A stretch of 64,000 bases of DNA from Paenibacillus sp. FSL R7-0337. Lineage in GTDB: Bacteria > Bacillota > Bacilli > Paenibacillales > Paenibacillaceae. Below the pieces are notes generated by a model. It was not told the DNA's origin. It worked only from the letters and a program-made list of their open reading frames with translations, and made no database searches. Below are positions 1 through 8,461 of the stretch, piece by piece. The position numbers were made by a program, and so were the translations under genes. Location: assembly GCF_037969875.1 (NCBI RefSeq), contig NZ_CP150218.1, positions 3,782,001-3,846,000 of the forward strand, in the 5' to 3' direction. Each line of letters starts with the position of its first letter. Position 1 is the first letter of the stretch.

Positions 1-617
1 ATGGCAGTGAATTCCCCGAGCAGCTTAGCGAGTTGCGGGCGTATTTCGACCCCGAAGGATCAGGCTCCCGTCCGGCCGGTGTCCGTGCCGTGCCCGGTGA
101 AGGACTGAACATTCCGATCTGGCTGCTTGGCTCCAGCGGCTTCAGCGCCCAGCTTGCGGGCCAGCTGGGTCTGCCTTTTGCTTTTGCCAGCCACTTTGCA
201 CCGGATTATCTGCTGCCGGCACTGAATCTGTACCGCACCAGCTTCAAGCCTTCAGCTGTACTGGGCAAGCCTTATGTTATGGTGGGCTTGGGAATTACAG
301 CAGCGGATACGGCAGAGGAAGCGCGCAGACTTGCCACTTCCCAGCAGCAGCAATTCCTGAACATAATCCGTGGCCGCACCGGTAAGCTCCAGCCGCCTGT
401 AGACAGTCTGGACGGAATCTGGACCTCCCAGGAGAAAGCACTGCTCCTGAGCAAACAACAATATTCCATCGCCGGCGACCAGGCCCTGATTAAGGAACGA
501 CTGCTGCAGATTCAGGAAGAGACGGATGCGGATGAGTGGATTATCGCCTCACAGATCTATGACCACTCTGCACGCTTGCACTCATATGAGCTTGTGGCCG
601 ACCTGTTGAAGAAGTAA
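1..617 (+). CDS. LLM class flavin-dependent oxidoreductase (5' end outside window)
   Basis: The reading frame is open from base 3 of the window, so the start lies upstream and only the C-terminal ~205 residues are present. The segment reading IWLLGSSGFSAQLAGQLGLP followed by FAFASHFAP is typical of the luciferase-like monooxygenase (MsnO8-type) family of FMN-dependent TIM-barrel oxidoreductases. The family uses reduced flavin from a partner reductase. The substrate cannot be told from the sequence. No partner is visible downstream, where a long non-coding stretch begins. The family call is secure and the exact reaction is unknown. Confidence 0.85.
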   Translation, partial: GSEFPEQLSELRAYFDPEGSGSRPAGVRAVPGEGLNIPIWLLGSSGFSAQLAGQLGLPFAFASHFAPDYLLPALNLYRTSFKPSAVLGKPYVMVGLGITAADTAEEARRLATSQQQQFLNIIRGRTGKLQPPVDSLDGIWTSQEKALLLSKQQYSIAGDQALIKERLLQIQEETDADEWIIASQIYDHSARLHSYELVADLLKK

Positions 618-640
618 TAAGTGGGTAGTATTGCTTAATT

Positions 641-820
641 GTAATTTGTACAACTAAATCGCCTGATATGCCGCCAAATTACCGTTTAGCTGTATTTCGT
701 GCAATTAAACAGCCTCTATAACTTGATTTTCGCCCATCCGGGCAAATTTAGTTGTACAGACTACAGTTAGGAGGGCAAAGCCTTCTGTTTCAGTGTTTTT
801 AGTTGCACGGAATACACTTA
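641..820. repeat. four copies of a TTTAGTTG-type intergenic unit
   Basis: Related units read GATTTAGTTGTACAAATTAC (641-660, minus), GTTTAATTGCACGAAATACA (within 689-713, minus), AATTTAGTTGTACAGACTAC (744-763, plus) and TTTTTAGTTGCACGGAATAC (from about 797, plus). The first two point left and the last two right. Shared consensus is roughly TTTAGTTGYAC followed by GAATACA. Seen by eye. It is probably a dispersed Paenibacillus intergenic repeat. Confidence 0.6.
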
Positions 821-931
821 TCCCTCCTTTCCGCTACGAAGGCAGCTTGATGCTTGGCCGCATTTATGGAATGAAATCACTTGTTTTATTCTGATGGTCT
901 ACTAATCTGATTACTGGCCAGTCTATATATT

Positions 932-987
932 TAGCCCATTTAACTACCTGTGGAGAACTCCGTTGGGGTAGCTAAGTGGGCTATTTT
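932..987 (+). terminator. long hairpin, probable terminator or structured intergenic element
   Basis: A 17-bp stem is formed by 932-948 (TAGCCCATTTAACTACC) and 967-983 (GGTAGCTAAGTGGGCTA), with one wobble and one mismatch, followed by TTTT. It lies 315 bp beyond the upstream stop codon, so it may end a longer transcript from the oxidoreductase gene or belong to an intergenic repeat. Confidence 0.55.
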
Positions 988-1460
988 AGCATTGCAGCAA
1001 AAAACAAAAGTGTTCGGTGCGGAAATTATTGAGCCGAACCTCCCTAGCCTTATTCGTTCTTTATAAAATACAAAAATCATTAATATACGTAGAAATAACG
1101 AGTTAAACGCAGTAAACGCCAAATAAACGTCATTAATTTATAGTAAACAGCCGAATTCGTTTACTTAAAGGATCTTTTCCCGTTTTTCTTTATGCCCATT
1201 TAAGATTATACTGTAATTATTATTCGTTATAACGAACGACAACGCATTCTTACCATTCAGGCTTGTTCATCGCACATTCAGGCTCATCCAGGCCGGTTAA
1301 TGCTTGTTCTGATTTATACTATCGTTTTAATATGTAGTAGTTCTTCAAGAAACCACTTTATTCGACAAACTATGATTTAGAAACGCGAACCGGGGCGGAT
1401 TGTGGCTGGTGGCTGGTGGCTGGTGGCTGCCGAAGGTCAGCACAGAAAGGGGCGGGGAGA

Positions 1461-2429
1461 GTGAAGAAGAGACATACATCCATAATTGGCGCGTATATTT
1501 TGGCCGTTCTGGCAGGTGTGATCTGGCATGCCGGAGGGGTCAGCGCTGAGGATACGATCAAGCTCACCGTCAATTCGCATACGACCAGTACGGCAACTAT
1601 GAACAACATGCAGCCGGGAGATACGATGGCTTCGGATTATAAGATTATCAATGACGGAAATGACCCGTTTGATTATGCAGTTGCCTTCCAATTCCGCTCC
1701 GGGGACGTAGATCTATACAATATCCTGCAAATGACTCTGCAAAAAGAGGGAGTAATCCTCTATTCCGGGGTGATGAGCGAGGCCCCGGGGGTAGTGACCA
1801 TCGGCTCGCTTGCCGGAGGGGAAGAGGAAGCTATCGAAATGAAGGTGTTGTTCCCGCCGGAGGCAGGCAACGAGTTCCAGGAGAAGATGGTAAGTGTCGC
1901 CTTTGAATTCACAGCTACAGCGGAGCCTGCGCCGACAGCCGGGCCAACCCCCTCACCGCAACCGACGGCTGAGCCAGCAGCTTCAGCTACACCTTCACCC
2001 GGGTCAACACCGGGCACCACGGTCAGTCCCGGCAGTACGCCAGCAGCAACAAGTGCCCCTACGGATTCAACAGACGGTACAGTCTCTCCTGGCAGTATAC
2101 CATCGCCAACACCAGCAGCGACGGCAACACCGCCTGCGGGTGGAGTAACTGTAAGTGAAGATCCTGTTCCGTTAGGCGGAGGAGAGGAAGACGGCGGCAA
2201 CCGTCCTTCCGCGACCCCGGATTCCGGAGCCGCTGCACTTGGCAGTACACCAGCCCCTTCACCAGGGAAAGAGATCAACCTTACAGATGACGCGCTTCCG
2301 CTGGGCGGGCCGGAGGAAGACGGCAGACTGCCGGACACAGCCAGCCCTTGGTACAATCTGATTGCGGCCAGCCTGGTTGTCGCCATGATCAGTATGCTTG
2401 TGCTCCGCAGGCTGGGACAGAAGAAGTAA
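1461..2429 (+). CDS. TasA-like cell-surface protein with LPDTA sorting signal
   Basis: A 322-residue exported protein, starting at GTG 1461 behind AAGGGGCGGGGAGA. An upstream in-frame ATG at 1416 would add 15 residues before the signal peptide and is less likely. Order: signal peptide (KKRHTS, hydrophobic core, cleavage near GVSA); a ~120-residue beta-rich domain with a PGDTMASDYKIINDGN motif as in TasA/camelysin-like proteins; a long Thr/Pro/Ser stalk with SPGSTP repeats; two copies of a PLGG(G/P)EEDG motif; then LPDTA at about residue 290, a hydrophobic segment and RRLGQKK. That tail is a class D sortase signal. The dedicated sortase gene follows 30 bp downstream, so the protein is probably anchored to peptidoglycan. 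Confidence 0.85.
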   Translation: MKKRHTSIIGAYILAVLAGVIWHAGGVSAEDTIKLTVNSHTTSTATMNNMQPGDTMASDYKIINDGNDPFDYAVAFQFRSGDVDLYNILQMTLQKEGVILYSGVMSEAPGVVTIGSLAGGEEEAIEMKVLFPPEAGNEFQEKMVSVAFEFTATAEPAPTAGPTPSPQPTAEPAASATPSPGSTPGTTVSPGSTPAATSAPTDSTDGTVSPGSIPSPTPAATATPPAGGVTVSEDPVPLGGGEEDGGNRPSATPDSGAAALGSTPAPSPGKEINLTDDALPLGGPEEDGRLPDTASPWYNLIAASLVVAMISMLVLRRLGQKK

Positions 2430-2459
2430 CTTTGCCTATATGTAAGGAGGAGAAAGAGC

Positions 2460-3119
2460 ATGAAGATGCGCAGCGGGTTCACTTTGGCCGTCAAGCTGAT
2501 CTTCATGCTCTCTGTGTGTGTTATGGTGTATTCCGCCTTCCAGATCCTTAAAGCGCCCGCCGAAGCCCGCGAAGCCCTGAGAATCTGGGACAAAAAGAGG
2601 GAGGAAGCCCAGACGCCCGTAAGTTCCGAAGAAGAAATACCGCTGCCCGAAGGTATAGTTAGCAGCGCGGAAGCACCAAAGGGTGACAAGCCTGCTTATA
2701 TAACGGGCGAAGTCATTGGAGAGATCTATTTTCCGAAGCTTAAGAAGCGGGTTGCCATTCTGGAGGGAACCGGACGGGCGGAGCTTAAACAGGGGGCAGG
2801 ACATGATGAAGCAAGCGCCGCCCCGGGTGCCTACGGGAACAGCGTGCTGGCCGGACACCGTGACACCGTCTTCCGCAGCCTCGGCGAACTGGAGACCGGA
2901 GACACGCTTGAGCTTGCGACAGCGGATGGAACTTTCACCTATGAAGTGACCGGCAGCCGGATTGTTGATGGAGATACAAGGGGAGCGATTAAGCCCAGCA
3001 AAGATTCCATACTCACCTTGATTACCTGTTACCCGTTCTCTTATGTAGGCTCAGCGCCAGACCGCTACCTGCTCTCGGCCAAGCTTGTCTCCAGCCAATC
3101 TCCGGTGCAGCAGCCATAA
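2460..3119 (+). CDS. class D sortase
   Basis: A 219-residue membrane-anchored transpeptidase. An N-terminal transmembrane helix (residues ~9-29) precedes a coiled linker and the sortase beta-barrel. The catalytic triad is visible as H133 (AGHRDT), C190 (TLITCYPF) and R202 (PDRYLLSAK). The GHRDTVFR pattern and the LPDTA substrate encoded immediately upstream fit class D sortases, which recognise LPxTA. An excellent AAGGAGGAG site stands 9 bp before the ATG. It forms a two-gene operon with the surface protein and would attach that protein to the cell wall. Confidence 0.93.
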   Translation: MKMRSGFTLAVKLIFMLSVCVMVYSAFQILKAPAEAREALRIWDKKREEAQTPVSSEEEIPLPEGIVSSAEAPKGDKPAYITGEVIGEIYFPKLKKRVAILEGTGRAELKQGAGHDEASAAPGAYGNSVLAGHRDTVFRSLGELETGDTLELATADGTFTYEVTGSRIVDGDTRGAIKPSKDSILTLITCYPFSYVGSAPDRYLLSAKLVSSQSPVQQP

Positions 3120-3290
3120 CCTGCGTTCCCGCTCCTCCCCCGCTTTCCCGCTGCCTTCCTCACTCCAGCTTGCCCCTCGTCTCCCGCCAGCCTCCATCCC
3201 CCTTCACTCCACACCATCCGCCTAAAGTATGAGACCCGGGCCGGATCGTGATAATATAGACATACGAAGCTGAAGAGGAGATGACCTGCA

Positions 3291-4523
3291 TTGAAGGAAG
3301 AGTTAATTAGACGTTTTGTATCGTATGCTGAAATGGATACCCAATCCAGCGAGGACAGTGAGACCTGCCCGTCCACTCCAGGCCAAATGGTACTGGCGCA
3401 TAAGCTGGCAGAGGAGCTGCAGGAGCTGGGACTGACGGAGATTACGGTGGACGAGCATGCATATGTCATGGCCTCGCTGCCCGCTAACACAGATAAAGAG
3501 GTTCCGGTGATCGGCTTCCTGGCCCATCTGGATACCGCCACGGATTTCACCGGTACGAATGTGAAGCCGCAGATTGTAGAGAATTATGACGGGCAGGATC
3601 TGGTGCTGAATGAAGCCCAGAATATTATCATGTCCACGAAGAGCTTCCCGGAGCTGAGCGGTTACAAGGGGCATACGCTGATTACAACCGACGGCACCAC
3701 CCTGCTGGGGGCGGACAACAAGGCGGGCATCGCTGAGATCATGACGGCTATGGCCCATCTGCTGGCGCATCCGGAGATTAAGCATGGCAAGATCCGGGTC
3801 GCTTTTACCCCCGATGAAGAAATCGGACGCGGCCCGCATAAGTTCGACGTTGCCGCCTTCGGCGCTTCCTATGCCTACACCGTGGACGGAGGCCCGCTCG
3901 GGGAGCTGGAATATGAGAGCTTCAATGCCGCCGCCGCTAAGATCAGCTTCCACGGAGTCAATGTCCATCCCGGTACAGCCAAGGGCAAGATGATCCATTC
4001 GTCCAAAATCGCCATGGCCTTCCATCTCCGTCTGCCCGCCGGTGAAGCTCCTGAATTCACAGACGGCTACGAGGGGTTCTACCACCTGATCTCCATGCAA
4101 GGCAGTGCCGAGCACAGCAAGCTTCATTACATTATCCGCGACTTTGACCGCGGGCAGTTCGAGAACCGCAAATCGAATATCGCCGCGATTGTGGAGGAAT
4201 TCAAATCTACGTACGGGGCGGACAACATCGTGCTGGAGATGAATGACCAATATTATAATATGCGCGAGAAAATCGAGCCCGTCCGGCATATCGTCGATAT
4301 CGCCCGGGAAGCGATGGAGGGCCTCGGCATCACGCCGGTTATCCGTCCAATCCGCGGAGGGACTGACGGCTCACAGCTCTCTTATATGGGGCTGCCTACA
4401 CCGAATATTTTCACCGGAGGCGAGAATTTCCACGGCAAATTTGAATACGCCTCTGTAGACGTCATGCTGCAGGCTGTACAGGTTATCGTTGAGATTGCCC
4501 GTCTGGCTGAGCAGAAAGCGTAA
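3291..4523 (+). CDS. pepT: peptidase T (tripeptidase)
   Basis: A 410-residue M20-family dizinc tripeptidase, the usual PepT length. It removes N-terminal residues from tripeptides in the cytoplasm. Metal-site motifs are visible: FLAHLDTA (H79, D81), LGADNKAG (D142), the catalytic TPDEEIGRG (E176/E177) and GGTDGSQLS near the C-terminus. Translation starts at TTG 3291 behind GAAGAGGAG. The gene appears to be monocistronic and ends at a strong terminator shared with the convergent regulator gene. Confidence 0.96.
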   Translation: MKEELIRRFVSYAEMDTQSSEDSETCPSTPGQMVLAHKLAEELQELGLTEITVDEHAYVMASLPANTDKEVPVIGFLAHLDTATDFTGTNVKPQIVENYDGQDLVLNEAQNIIMSTKSFPELSGYKGHTLITTDGTTLLGADNKAGIAEIMTAMAHLLAHPEIKHGKIRVAFTPDEEIGRGPHKFDVAAFGASYAYTVDGGPLGELEYESFNAAAAKISFHGVNVHPGTAKGKMIHSSKIAMAFHLRLPAGEAPEFTDGYEGFYHLISMQGSAEHSKLHYIIRDFDRGQFENRKSNIAAIVEEFKSTYGADNIVLEMNDQYYNMREKIEPVRHIVDIAREAMEGLGITPVIRPIRGGTDGSQLSYMGLPTPNIFTGGENFHGKFEYASVDVMLQAVQVIVEIARLAEQKA

Positions 4524-4541
4524 GTAGGGTTAACTTATGCA

Positions 4542-4589
4542 GCAAAAAATCCCCGTTCAAGCGCATACCGCTTATTCGGGGATTTTTGC
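4542..4589. terminator. bidirectional terminator between pepT and the HxlR gene
   Basis: GCAAAAAATCCCCG pairs with CGGGGATTTTTGC, giving T-runs on both strands. It serves convergent genes and overlaps the last codons of the minus-strand regulator. Confidence 0.85.
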
Positions 4590-5024
4590 GCTGCGTGGGG
4601 CTTCGTCCCGGGATTTCTTGCTGGCCTGTCCGTCTTCATCCAGGGCTCTGTCTTCGCCTCTTGCGAGGATCTCCCGGTATTCCTCTCCCCAATGCTTGAT
4701 GCTGAGGATCGCAGTCTCCAGTCCCTGCGCCCATTCGGTCAAGGAGTACTCTACCTTCTGCGGCACCTGAGGGTACACCTTCCGGTGGACCAGACCGTCA
4801 CGCTCTAGATCCCGCAGCTGCATCACCAGCATCCGCTGTGTAATGCCGGGGCATAGTCTGCGCAGCTCGTTGAACCGCTTCGGCCCGCTGATCAGATGAT
4901 AGAGCAGAACACCCTTCCACTTCCCGCCAATGACTTCAAGGGTCCGCTGCAATGAGCTGTTCTCCGCCCCGCAATCCACGCCTTCTGCCTCATCAGAGCC
5001 TCCGTCTCTTCCTTGTACGTTCAT
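4572..5024 (-). CDS. HxlR-family winged-helix transcriptional regulator
   Basis: A 150-residue DNA-binding protein. The family core is unmistakable: a Cys before the domain (GVDCGAENSS), then LEVIGGKWKGVLLYHLISG, KRFNELRRLCPGITQRMLVMQLRDLERDGLV and YSLTEWAQGL. Members often use the N-terminal Cys to sense electrophiles or oxidants (YodB, CatR, HypR); whether this one does is inferred. A ~45-residue N-terminal and a basic C-terminal extension flank the domain. A TACAATTGTA palindrome lies at 5062-5071 in its upstream region and is a candidate self-operator. The neighbouring Old Yellow Enzyme is a likely target. Confidence 0.9.
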   Translation of the reverse strand: MNVQGRDGGSDEAEGVDCGAENSSLQRTLEVIGGKWKGVLLYHLISGPKRFNELRRLCPGITQRMLVMQLRDLERDGLVHRKVYPQVPQKVEYSLTEWAQGLETAILSIKHWGEEYREILARGEDRALDEDGQASKKSRDEAPRSAKIPE

Positions 5025-5093
5025 CTCTGCCGCCCCCCATTTCCGGTCGTCCCTGATTTAGTACAATTGTATCATAGATGCTGATACGGCAAA

Positions 5094-5131
5094 AACCCCG
5101 TGCCGCCCTGGAACAACGGGCGCACGGGGTT
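5094..5131 (-). terminator. terminator of the Old Yellow Enzyme gene
   Basis: AACCCCGTGC pairs with GCACGGGGTT. On the minus strand the hairpin is followed by TTTTTGCC, 43 bp after the stop codon at 5174. Confidence 0.85.
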
Positions 5132-5173
5132 CTTAACATGCTAAGGTCACAGACCGTTATCCGTCTGTTAGAC

Positions 5174-6310
5174 TTATTTCTTCACCGGCAGCCAGCCCGG
5201 TGTATGGATCAGTGCTCTCCAGAGCGGGTCCGGAATCACAAGCTCTGCTTGTGCATTCGGATCAAGCTCAGTCTTAATCTCATCGGCCCGGCCTCCGGCC
5301 AGCTTCTGCACCCAGTCCGGTTCAATCAGCAGCGGGCGGCCCAGGGCCACCAGGCTGATGCCGCTGTCCAGACTCTTCAGGGCGTCGGCGGCAGAGTAGA
5401 GCGAGCCTACCCCAATTACCGGAGCCTTGTCTCCCGCCCGGTCTACGATCTGTTCAATGCGCGGACGGCTATCCTCTGTTCCCCGGCGCGGCAGCGACCA
5501 CAGCTCCATAAGGGACGCATGCAGGTAATCCAGCCCCTCCGCTGTCAGCGCATCGATTAGGGCAAACGTGTCAGCCATCGTAATCCCCGGTGTCTCCGGC
5601 TCTTCAGGCGAGAAGCGGTAGCCTACAAGGAAGCCACCCTGTGCATGCTGCTTCACCGCAGCCTTGACACTGCGCAGAACGGCCAGCGGGAAGGTGAGAC
5701 GCTTCTGCAGATCTCCGCCCCAGCGGTCTTCGCGTCTGTTGGAGTGCGGCGAGAAGAATTGCTGCAGCAGATACCCGTTTGCACCGTGAATCTCAACGCC
5801 ATCGAAGCCGGCCTCAATCGCCCGGCGTGTCGCTTCTCCGAAATCGGCGATAATTCCGGTAATCTCTTCGTCTGTCAGCGGGCGCGGAACTGTCCCATGT
5901 CCGCCGCCAGGCAGCTCAGCCGGCACATCGCTTGCACTGACAGGCTGCCCGTCAACCAGCTGCTCCGGCGGGCATTGGCGTCCGCCATGGAAGATCTGGA
6001 GCACCGCCTTCGCCCCTTCGCCCTTGATAGCTTCTGCCAGCTCACGCAGGCTTGGAATCAGACCGTCATGGTCAGCTCCGAATTCACCCGGGAAGCCCTT
6101 CCCGCCGCGCGAGACATAGACACAGGCGGTAATAACCATCCCCGCTCCGCCCGAACGGCGGATATAATAGTCCAGCTCCGGCCGGGAGACAGTTCCATCC
6201 TCATTCGAGGAGAAGTTAGTCATCGGCGCCATGACCACACGGTTCTTCAGTTCAATCCCGCTCTTGAATTTGAACGTCTCCAGCAGCGGGCTATATTCTG
6301 TCTTTAGCAT
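5174..6310 (-). CDS. NADH:flavin oxidoreductase, Old Yellow Enzyme family
   Basis: A 378-residue FMN-dependent ene-reductase. Motifs in order: NRVVMAPMTNF (FMN phosphate end), the catalytic-region IHGANGYLLQQFFSPHSNRR and WGG, and the C-terminal VIGVGSL...LVALGRPLL flavin-binding segment. The start is ATG 6310, ten bases after GGAGGG. An ATG nine bases upstream sits directly on that site and cannot use it. Enzymes of this family reduce electrophilic alkenes and quinones. The two flanking HxlR regulators and the nearby formaldehyde genes suggest a detoxification role, which is inferred. Confidence 0.9.
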   Translation of the reverse strand: MLKTEYSPLLETFKFKSGIELKNRVVMAPMTNFSSNEDGTVSRPELDYYIRRSGGAGMVITACVYVSRGGKGFPGEFGADHDGLIPSLRELAEAIKGEGAKAVLQIFHGGRQCPPEQLVDGQPVSASDVPAELPGGGHGTVPRPLTDEEITGIIADFGEATRRAIEAGFDGVEIHGANGYLLQQFFSPHSNRREDRWGGDLQKRLTFPLAVLRSVKAAVKQHAQGGFLVGYRFSPEEPETPGITMADTFALIDALTAEGLDYLHASLMELWSLPRRGTEDSRPRIEQIVDRAGDKAPVIGVGSLYSAADALKSLDSGISLVALGRPLLIEPDWVQKLAGGRADEIKTELDPNAQAELVIPDPLWRALIHTPGWLPVKK

Positions 6311-6338
6311 AACTACCATTCCCTCCAATAAATCAAAT

Positions 6339-6380
6339 ATACACATAAAATAGTGTACAACTTAATTTCACACAATACAA
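6339..6380 (-). promoter_or_regulatory. candidate promoter and operator of the Old Yellow Enzyme gene
   Basis: On the minus strand TTGTAT (6375-6380), a 17-bp spacer and TACACT (6352-6357) form a plausible sigma-A promoter. An inverted repeat GTACAC-N8-GTGTAT (6339-6358) covers the -10, as expected for repression by an HxlR-type protein. Seen by eye only. Confidence 0.4.
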
Positions 6381-6404
6381 ATGGTAAATCTGCATTTACA
6401 GAAC

Positions 6405-6779
6405 CTATCTATCAGAGGGAGTTACATCTTTCCAGATTACCTTCTCCCCGTAATTCTTGCCCCAGTCATACATCATACGCAGCACCGGCATCAGCGTATG
6501 TCCATACTCTGTCAGGGAGTATTCGACGCGCGGAGGAACCTCCGCATATACCTGCCTGAATACCAGCTGATCTTCCTCCAGCTCACGGAGCTGGTTGGTC
6601 AGCATTTTCTGGGTAATATGGGGAATCAGCTTCTTCAATTCACTGAAGCGTTTGGTCCCTTCCAGTCCCAGGTGCCACAGTATAATCAGCTTCCACTTCC
6701 CGCCGATCACAGCGAGCGTGAGCTCCTTCTCGCAGTTGATCTCCTTCAGGTTGATGCGGTCTTTAATTTCAGTCGCCAA
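6405..6779 (-). CDS. HxlR-family winged-helix transcriptional regulator
   Basis: A 124-residue protein with the full HxlR domain: the conserved Cys ([19 protein letters not shown]), [25 protein letters not shown] and [18 protein letters not shown]. It is shorter than the HxlR protein at 4572-5024 and clearly a separate paralogue. It lies immediately upstream of the Old Yellow Enzyme gene in the same direction (94 bp apart), so it may control and be cotranscribed with it. It could alternatively be the activator of hxlAB, as HxlR is in Bacillus subtilis, though here it is downstream of that pair and not divergent. Confidence 0.9.
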   Translation of the reverse strand: MATEIKDRINLKEINCEKELTLAVIGGKWKLIILWHLGLEGTKRFSELKKLIPHITQKMLTNQLRELEEDQLVFRQVYAEVPPRVEYSLTEYGHTLMPVLRMMYDWGKNYGEKVIWKDVTPSDR

Positions 6780-6834
6780 TATTCAGCCCCCTTCCGGCTA
6801 TCATCATAATACAGATCCATCAGCCACCCAAGTG

Positions 6835-6930
6835 GAAACGGCTTCGCCGTCCTTTTAAAGGACGGTACCGTTTCAGCGAGAAATATAAGGATAGTTTGTC
6901 GTGTGCAACATATAAATTCTTATATTTGCA
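6835..6930. repeat. two-hairpin intergenic element, copy 1
   Basis: About 80% identical by eye to 9870-9968. The first half is a compound palindrome in which GAAACGG pairs with CCGTTTC around CCGTCC/GGACGG. The second half pairs AAATATAAG (6881-6889) with CTTATATTT (6919-6927). The conserved strings CGTTTCAGCGAGAAATA and ATTCTTATATTT are shared by both copies. It lies between hxlB and an HxlR gene. Function unknown. Confidence 0.7.
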
Positions 6931-6939
6931 TTTAGGCAG

Positions 6940-6973
6940 CAAAGGATGCCCTCCCGTCAAGGAAAGCATCCGT
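6940..6973 (-). terminator. probable terminator after hxlB
   Basis: GGATGC (6944-6949) pairs with GCATCC (6966-6971). On the minus strand it lies 50 bp past the hxlB stop codon and is followed by a short TTT run, so it is a modest terminator. Confidence 0.55.
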
Positions 6974-7021
6974 GTGATAGCTTAATTGTATTCCAAGCTC
7001 TATTCTATTCCAAATCGTATG

Positions 7022-7579
7022 CTATTCCAAATTGGCATGCTTGCCGAACATCCGGCCGGAGGTCTGCCCCGTCTGCTCCATGATCCGCAGAATGACTGCA
7101 TCATAGAAGACAAGCAGCGTCTGTTCAAACAAGGAGGCCATCGGCTGCAGCGTCGTATAGCCGCCGTCCGGCCGTTCTTTGGGAGCGCCGGGCAGCTTGA
7201 CTGTATGATCTGCGAGACGTCCGAGCGCCGAGTCCGGCTGAATGGTTACGAGGACTACAGCTGCTCCGATTGCCTTGGCTTTCTCAGCCATGGAGACCAG
7301 TCCCTTCGTCTCGCCTGAGCCGGAACCCAGTACAAGCACATCGCCGGGGCCAATGCCCGGCGTTACCGTCTCTCCGACCACATAAGCTGTCCGCCCGGCC
7401 TGCATCAGCCGCATGGCGAAGGCCCGGCCCATCAGGCCGGAACGCCCGGCACCAGCCACGAAGATCTGACCTGCACGCAGCAGCAGCTCCGTCAGCACCT
7501 CGCCCTCTCCGGCATCCAGCCCGGAGACGGAGCCTTCCAGCTCCTTCACAATTTCATGTGCGTAATACTGCGTGTCCAT
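7022..7579 (-). CDS. hxlB: 6-phospho-3-hexuloisomerase
   Basis: A 185-residue SIS-domain enzyme that converts D-arabino-3-hexulose 6-phosphate to fructose 6-phosphate, the second step of formaldehyde fixation in the ribulose monophosphate pathway. Visible motifs are FVAGAGRSGLMGRAFAMRL (sugar phosphate loop), VLVLGSGSGET (second SIS phosphate-binding loop) and LGRLADHTVKLPG. Its gene lies 6 bp after hxlA, forming a two-gene operon. Length and motifs match family members. Confidence 0.95.
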   Translation of the reverse strand: MDTQYYAHEIVKELEGSVSGLDAGEGEVLTELLLRAGQIFVAGAGRSGLMGRAFAMRLMQAGRTAYVVGETVTPGIGPGDVLVLGSGSGETKGLVSMAEKAKAIGAAVVLVTIQPDSALGRLADHTVKLPGAPKERPDGGYTTLQPMASLFEQTLLVFYDAVILRIMEQTGQTSGRMFGKHANLE

Positions 7580-7585
7580 GGCTGC

Positions 7586-8218
7586 TTAAGCCTGGCTTAC
7601 AAGGCGCTTCATTTCCGCCGCAGTTGCCTTCATGTCAGCTTCGCCGGTAATGCCGCCGCCCACGATTACCAGATCGGGCTGCGCAGCAATCACTTCAGGC
7701 AGCGTACTCAGCTTGATGCCGCCGGCAATTGCCGTTTTGGCCCGGGTTACCACGCTCTTAATATCTCTCAGATCCGCGAAGGAATTCTTACCTTCGGCCT
7801 GATGGTCATAGCCGGAATGCACGCAGACATAATCCACACCCAACGCATCCACTTCAGCGGCTCTGGCCTTGAGATCCTTCACGTTAATCAGATCGACCAG
7901 GATCTCAGCACCCGTCTTCTTCGCTTCCTCAACCGCACCGCGGATCGTTGAATCATCGGATACACCCAGCACAGTCACGATACCCGCGCCCGCTTCCACT
8001 GCCTTCATAACTTCGTAACCGCCGGCATCCATAATTTTGAGATCGGCCAGCACTGTAAGCGCCGGGAAAGCTTCCTTGATCGCTTTCACCGCATGCAGCC
8101 CCTCATTGATAACGACAGGTGTTCCAATCTCAACGATATCTATAGATTCGGCAACCTCTGCAACAACCGCCTTGGCTCCAGCAATATCCACCAGATCGAG
8201 TGCTAACTGTAATTTCAT
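7586..8218 (-). CDS. hxlA: 3-hexulose-6-phosphate synthase
   Basis: A 210-residue TIM-barrel enzyme of the orotidine-5'-phosphate decarboxylase superfamily. It condenses formaldehyde with ribulose 5-phosphate. Signature segments are QLALDLVD at the N-terminus, VEIGTPVVINEG, the catalytic ADLKIMDAGG, VCVHSGYDHQAEGKN and IVGGGITGEAD. A ribosome binding site AAGGAG stands 11 bp upstream of the ATG. With hxlB it assimilates and detoxifies formaldehyde. In B. subtilis the pair is activated by HxlR in response to formaldehyde; two HxlR-type genes lie nearby here but neither is divergent. Confidence 0.96.
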   Translation of the reverse strand: MKLQLALDLVDIAGAKAVVAEVAESIDIVEIGTPVVINEGLHAVKAIKEAFPALTVLADLKIMDAGGYEVMKAVEAGAGIVTVLGVSDDSTIRGAVEEAKKTGAEILVDLINVKDLKARAAEVDALGVDYVCVHSGYDHQAEGKNSFADLRDIKSVVTRAKTAIAGGIKLSTLPEVIAAQPDLVIVGGGITGEADMKATAAEMKRLVSQA

Positions 8219-8296
8219 ATGTGTAAGTTCTCCTTATCCGTAATGTATTTTAGGAAGTGCTGTTTCTCAGTTTAGGGATATACTGCCGATAAGGGA

Positions 8297-8328
8297 AGTA
8301 GGCACTTTTTTGTGAGGTAGTCACCTGG
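8297..8328. promoter_or_regulatory. candidate operator between hxlA and the MATE gene
   Basis: The segment reads AAGTAGGCACTTTTTTGTGA followed by GGTAGTCACC. CAC and GTG flank a T-run, and a second GTAGTCACC follows. The arrangement resembles spaced GTA-rich half-sites of HxlR-type regulators and sits in the shared upstream region of hxlAB (minus) and the MATE exporter (plus). This is a guess from pattern only. Confidence 0.3.
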
Positions 8329-8461
8329 AGGATACTATTGGGCGAAGCCGGCGGATTTTTAGGCAACATGTCGGAAATCCTACTGCATTTTCACAACAGC
8401 TGTGCTACCATACATTTGATTCGAAGATTCACAGCCGCAAGGAATCCTAATAAGAAGGTGT

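Larger units (their letters stand above)
618..1460. other. 843-bp gene-free intergenic region
   Basis: No convincing gene was found on either strand. The stretch holds the repeated TTTAGTTG-type units (641-820), a strong hairpin (932-987), AT-rich sequence from about 1040 to 1380, and short GGTGGCTGGTGGCTG-type repeats at about 1402-1428 just before the next gene. A 60-residue minus-strand frame at 940-1122 is rejected because it runs through the hairpin and has no plausible ribosome binding site. Confidence 0.6.

Noticed and set aside
940..1122. Possible 60-residue minus-strand gene
   Set aside because: It runs through a strong hairpin, lacks a ribosome binding site and matches no family.
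1760..2689. 309-residue minus-strand open frame opposite the surface protein and sortase genes
   Set aside because: It mirrors the Thr/Pro-rich repeat region of the real gene, has low-complexity composition and no ribosome binding site.
3303..4289. 328-residue minus-strand open frame opposite pepT
   Set aside because: Pure antisense shadow of a well-recognised peptidase T gene; the translation matches no family pattern.
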